A DNA stretch of 64,000 nucleotides. Origin: an uncultured Dehalococcoidia bacterium (GTDB taxonomy: Bacteria; Chloroflexota; Dehalococcoidia; Lucifugimonadales; JADFKI01). Both the position numbers and the translations under genes were made by a program. Of this stretch, positions 60,834 to 64,000 are shown one piece after another. The first letter of the stretch is position 1. Every line of letters begins with the position of its first letter. The notes under the pieces were generated by a model. It was not told the origin of the DNA. It was given only the letters and a program-made list of their open reading frames with translations, and made no database searches. The stretch spans positions 186,001 through 250,000 of the forward strand of contig CATQHF010000006.1 of NCBI GenBank assembly GCA_958295865.1, in the 5' to 3' direction.

Positions 60834-63572
60834 CTACCTTAACTTCTCAGAGATTGCATCTATCGCTCGCGTGGCGTCGGCCCCGAGGTCTATGCGGGCA
60901 ACTGCGCGACCTTGAGCGGCAAGAGCGTCGAGGTCGCCTTTCGCCTGCGCCGCCGCCAGTACGCCGAAGGTGAACGCCTCGCCGGGTATGGCAACATCGC
61001 CATCGCCAAGCTGCGTGAGCTGAAGGAACAGCCCGGAATCCGCGCCACCCTTGTGGAGTTGCCCCGTGGAGTGCAGATAGCGTGGCCCATAGCCCATCGT
61101 GGTGGCAATGCCCCACTTGCGACTGACGCCCCGGCGCAGACGGGCTATCGCGGCTTCGAGGTCGGGCGCTGGCATCGCGTAGGTCATGATTGCCAGATAG
61201 TCGCCATCCTTCGCGTTTGACATCAGTTCGGTGAACGAACTCACAGGGTTGAGCGCGGGAGTTTCGCCGGAGTTCTGGTAGGCTGCCAGCAGCCGCGATG
61301 CCTGCTCCTTCGCCCCCTGCACATCCGGCTGGTCGAAGGGGTTGATGCCCATCACGGCAGCGGCGACGGCGGTGGCGAACTCCCATCGGAAGAACTCCGC
61401 GCCGATGTCGCGCTTGTCCGCAAGGCGCAGCCTGACGGTTGGGATGCCAGCCGCCTCTACGCTATCCATGTAGGCGTCGGTCTCATCCGTATCGTCGCCG
61501 TCAAGTCGAACATACACGAACAGGCGGTCGCTGCCCATATCGGCGGGGGCGCAATGCGGCTCGCCCGCAATCGGAACGATCCCCTTGCCCTCTTTGCCCG
61601 TGCTTTCGGCGAGCAGCTGCTCCGCCCAAAGACCAAATCCGTCAAGCGATTGCGTCGTTACCACGCTGAGATTGTCGCGCCCCTTAGCAGCAAGCGCAGC
61701 CATAGCAGCGCCAAGCCATGCGCCGGGGTTCTGCTCGATTGGCGCATCGGCGGCGCAGGCACGGCTCATAGCTTGTACGCGCTCCAGCAAGGCGGCGATG
61801 TCGATGCCCATCAGCGCGGCGGGAACCAAGCCGAAGAGGGACTGCACCGAATACCGCCCTCCAATATCGGACGGGTTCGTGAAGACGAGGCGGAAGCCCT
61901 GCTTATGCGCCAGTCGCTCAAGCTCGGTGTCAGCGTCGCAGACGGCAACGAAGTTCCGACCTGCGTCCGCCTCGTCGACGCTCCGCTCTACCAATGCCCT
62001 GAAATGCTTGTAGAGCATGTTGGGTTCTATGGTTGTGCCGGACTTGGAGGCGACGATAAAGAGCGTTTTGGCGCATTCGACGGCATCGGACACAGAGATA
62101 ATGGCGTCCGGCAAGGTCGTGTCCAGCACGATGAGTTCAGGGTAGCCGTCCGCGCTGCCAAAGAGCCGTTGCAGCACAAGAGCGCCGAGACTGCTGCCGC
62201 CCATGCCCAGCAGTACGGCATGCTCGAAGCCCGCGCCTCTAACCTCGTCGGCAAACGCCTGCAAGTCGGCAACTCGCTCGCGCATATCGCCCGCGACCGT
62301 GAGCCAACCGAGCCTGTCCACAATCTCGGCGGGATCGGGCTTCCAGACGGTATGGTCGCGCTCCCAGATGCGGCGCGGCGCTTCCCTGCCCTCAAGATCG
62401 GCAAGAACGGCGGCTACATCATCGCCGTAACCGCCAAGACTTGCGCTCTTGTGCGACTGCCCGGCGACAAGGCGAGAACGCTTGCCTTCGATATTGGCGA
62501 TGAGCGCGTCGAACGAATCGGCGAATGACTTAACGCCGTCCGTCAGCAACTTATCCGTTACTTGCGACATGCTTATACCGGCGTCTTCAAGCGCCTCAAG
62601 CGTGCGTACCGCGTCATCGAGCTCGCGGTCTATGGTGTTGGCGGGGTTGCCGTGTTCCAAGAAGGCGTTGAGCGTAACATCGGGCAGCGTGTTGACGGTA
62701 TCGGGTCCAATCAGCTCATCGACATAGAGTACATCGCTGTAATCGGGGTTCTTGGTGCTGGTGCTTGCCCAAAGGGGACGCTGAACTCGCGCGCCCCTGC
62801 CCTCCAACGCGGCGAACCTTTCGTCCCCAAAGGTCAGACGAAAATCACGATACGCGACTTTGGCGTTGGATATGGCAGCCTTGCCCATAAGCGCATCCAG
62901 TTCGGGGCTGCCGTTGGCGGCGAGATGTTCGAGTTGCCCATCGACCGACGCATCCACTCGGCTAACGAAGAACGACGCTACCGATGACACGCCTGAGGGA
63001 TCGCCTCCTGAGGATGCCAAGTCTTCCAGCCCGCTGATGTACGCTTCCCTTACCTGCGAGTAGGCATCGAGCGAGAATATCAGGGTTACATTCACATTGA
63101 TGCCCTCACCGATGAGTTGGCGAATGGCGGGAATGCCCGCCGAAGTTGCCGGCACCTTGATCATCACATTGGGGCGCTCCAGAGTGGAGTGCAGACGGCG
63201 CGCCTCGGCGACGGTGCCTGCCGTGTCGTGGGCAAGGTGCGGGCTGACCTCGATGGAGGCGTAGCCGTCCGCGCCCGCCGTGCGCTCGTAGATTGGATGC
63301 AGCAAGTCGGCGGCGTCCTTTATGTCCTCGACGGCGAGATTCTCGAAAATCTCGGTGGCGCTTCTGCCGTCGAGCGCAAGTTCCAGCAGCGCGCCGTCGT
63401 AGTCCGTGCTGCCGGTGATGGCTTTCTCGAAGATGGACGGATTGGATGTCAAGCCGCTCACGCCGAGGTCGATGAGCCGTTGCAGCTCTCCGGACTCTAT
63501 AAAGCCCCTGCGGATGTTGTCGAACCATGCGGATTGACCGAGTTCTTGCAGTTTTTGGAGTGAGTTTGTCAT
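60834..63572 (-). CDS. tal-pgi: Bifunctional transaldolase / glucose-6-phosphate isomerase
   Basis: A fusion of about 912 residues. The N-terminal transaldolase (1 to about 365) has VSGLTSNPSIFEKAI, the Schiff-base Lys in VMIKVPATSAGI, VNVTLIFS and ASTSTKNPDY. The C-terminal isomerase (about 390-912) has LGMGGSSLGALVL, VASKSGTTIEPNML and GGRYSVQSLFGLVPAAL. Such fusions occur in cyanobacteria, actinobacteria and Chloroflexota. The start at 63572 (MTNSLQKLQ) has GGGAAAG about 13 bases upstream; 63590 is possible. It heads the operon with gnd and zwf, and so links the non-oxidative and oxidative branches. Confidence 0.96.
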   Translation of the reverse strand: MTNSLQKLQELGQSAWFDNIRRGFIESGELQRLIDLGVSGLTSNPSIFEKAITGSTDYDGALLELALDGRSATEIFENLAVEDIKDAADLLHPIYERTAGADGYASIEVSPHLAHDTAGTVAEARRLHSTLERPNVMIKVPATSAGIPAIRQLIGEGINVNVTLIFSLDAYSQVREAYISGLEDLASSGGDPSGVSSVASFFVSRVDASVDGQLEHLAANGSPELDALMGKAAISNAKVAYRDFRLTFGDERFAALEGRGARVQRPLWASTSTKNPDYSDVLYVDELIGPDTVNTLPDVTLNAFLEHGNPANTIDRELDDAVRTLEALEDAGISMSQVTDKLLTDGVKSFADSFDALIANIEGKRSRLVAGQSHKSASLGGYGDDVAAVLADLEGREAPRRIWERDHTVWKPDPAEIVDRLGWLTVAGDMRERVADLQAFADEVRGAGFEHAVLLGMGGSSLGALVLQRLFGSADGYPELIVLDTTLPDAIISVSDAVECAKTLFIVASKSGTTIEPNMLYKHFRALVERSVDEADAGRNFVAVCDADTELERLAHKQGFRLVFTNPSDIGGRYSVQSLFGLVPAALMGIDIAALLERVQAMSRACAADAPIEQNPGAWLGAAMAALAAKGRDNLSVVTTQSLDGFGLWAEQLLAESTGKEGKGIVPIAGEPHCAPADMGSDRLFVYVRLDGDDTDETDAYMDSVEAAGIPTVRLRLADKRDIGAEFFRWEFATAVAAAVMGINPFDQPDVQGAKEQASRLLAAYQNSGETPALNPVSSFTELMSNAKDGDYLAIMTYAMPAPDLEAAIARLRRGVSRKWGIATTMGYGPRYLHSTGQLHKGGADSGLFLQLTQLGDGDVAIPGEAFTFGVLAAAQAKGDLDALAAQGRAVARIDLGADATRAIDAISEKLR

Positions 63573-63635
63573 AGCAATGCACTTTCCCATGAATATCTAA
63601 TTGTCGGATGAAGAGGCGGCGTCCCCGCCGACTAT

Positions 63636-63663
63636 ATTCTAGCAGGCAGTGGCGCAATAGCAA
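63636..63663 (-). promoter_or_regulatory. Promoter of tal-pgi operon
   Basis: On the minus strand TTGCTA (63663-63658), a 16-bp spacer and TAGAAT (63641-63636), about 65 bp upstream of the start. Confidence 0.5.
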
Positions 63664-63725
63664 ATTAACGCCCTATTAACGAATGGATGATATAACGGAT
63701 TTGCCGAAATCTTTTGCAGGTTTAG

Positions 63726-64000
63726 ATGCGAGAAAGTATAATTCGGCTCAATGTTAAAATTACTTGTTACTCGCGGCGTCCGTTGGCAGTAGGCACATCA
63801 GGGCGTCAGACGAACCCACCCGGCAGAGGTGAGCCACCGATAAGCAGGCGCGGCTTGAGGCCGTGGTCTGCGCTTGCGTTTCGGGATTACAGGATGCTAT
63901 GGCTGTCGGGCGTCGCCCAGATGGTTACGATGCAGATGCGGATGCTCGTGAGCGGCGTATGGCTGTATGAAGTCACAGGCTCCGGGCTGCAATTGGGACT
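63726..64000 (+). CDS. MFS transporter, N-terminus only (runs off window)
   Basis: The reading frame is open from ATG 63726 to the window end. From about codon 44 it is RPWSALAFRDYRMLWLSGVAQMVTMQMRMLVSGVWLYEVTGSGLQLG, the first membrane span of an EntS/MFS_3-type exporter. The first 43 codons are Arg/Pro/Thr rich, so a later start (TTG 63783 or 63855) is equally possible. Divergent from the tal-pgi operon. Confidence 0.6.
   Translation, partial: MRESIIRLNVKITCYSRRPLAVGTSGRQTNPPGRGEPPISRRGLRPWSALAFRDYRMLWLSGVAQMVTMQMRMLVSGVWLYEVTGSGLQLG

Noticed and set aside
61554..62528. 324-codon open frame on the plus strand
   Set aside because: Lies entirely antisense to the well-conserved tal-pgi gene; a GC-rich shadow frame.

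Overview
This 64 kb window looks like a chromosomal segment of an uncultured member of the Chloroflexota, probably a marine SAR202/Dehalococcoidia-like lineage. That placement is inferred from Thr/Pro-rich linkers on surface proteins, a fused transaldolase-glucose-6-phosphate isomerase, a DUF1800/DUF1501 pair, a DUF3179 lipoprotein and a high density of short inverted-repeat elements. No rRNA is present, so the placement cannot be tested here. There is one tRNA (Thr, CGT anticodon), no CRISPR array and no intact transposase.

Layout. 1-4.5 kb: leftward operon of O-antigen ligase/polymerase, fused ATP sulfurylase-APS kinase and a minimal sugar-1-phosphate transferase. 4.6-5.6 kb: tRNA-Thr and rpiB. 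5.7-10.6 kb: a candidate small RNA, a P1-family peptidase, then a probable pantothenate operon (Rossmann/DUF2520 reductase, panB, panC) and surE. 10.6-13 kb: GLUG-repeat surface protein coupled to a NIPSNAP protein. 13-20.7 kb: accessory island with a large methylase-like protein whose catalytic motif is degenerate, the tail of a lost paralogue, a small protein/retropepsin pair, three membrane proteins, and a toxin-antitoxin locus with a duplicated antitoxin. 20.7-27.7 kb: thiolase-like/DUF35 pair, DUF971, NHL, GSA-aminomutase-like, SDR and AhpD-like genes. 27.7-34 kb: two tandemly duplicated membrane glycosyltransferase-like genes, an MFS transporter and a VOC protein. 34.5-47 kb: housekeeping genes (HAD, rplS, priA, fur/perR, manC, aminotransferase, HU) with NHL, DUF1501 and DUF1800 genes. 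47.3-51 kb: SMP-30, yebC, ruvC, ruvA, methyltransferase. 51-58.4 kb: exported proteins (subtilase, HtrA, thioredoxin-like lipoprotein, DUF3179). 58.4-63.6 kb: leftward tal-pgi, gnd, zwf operon of the pentose-phosphate pathway. An MFS gene runs off the right edge.

The most striking observation is that two unrelated redox genes carry an in-frame TGA exactly where a redox Cys of a CxxC motif belongs. They are the AhpD-like gene (27096-27653, C-R-F-TGA) and the thioredoxin-like lipoprotein (56145-56810, W-TGA-G-T-C). In each, the reading frame continues to a full family-length protein and a small hairpin follows the TGA. Both are best read as selenoproteins.

A second theme is short non-coding mobile elements. 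Family A (about 160-240 bp, CTAG ends, seven copies) and family B (about 160 bp, 16-bp terminal repeats, two full copies and one truncated) are scattered through the window, with a larger nested element at 53.7-54.35 kb. Element ends supply the stop codon, and in one case the last residues, of four genes.
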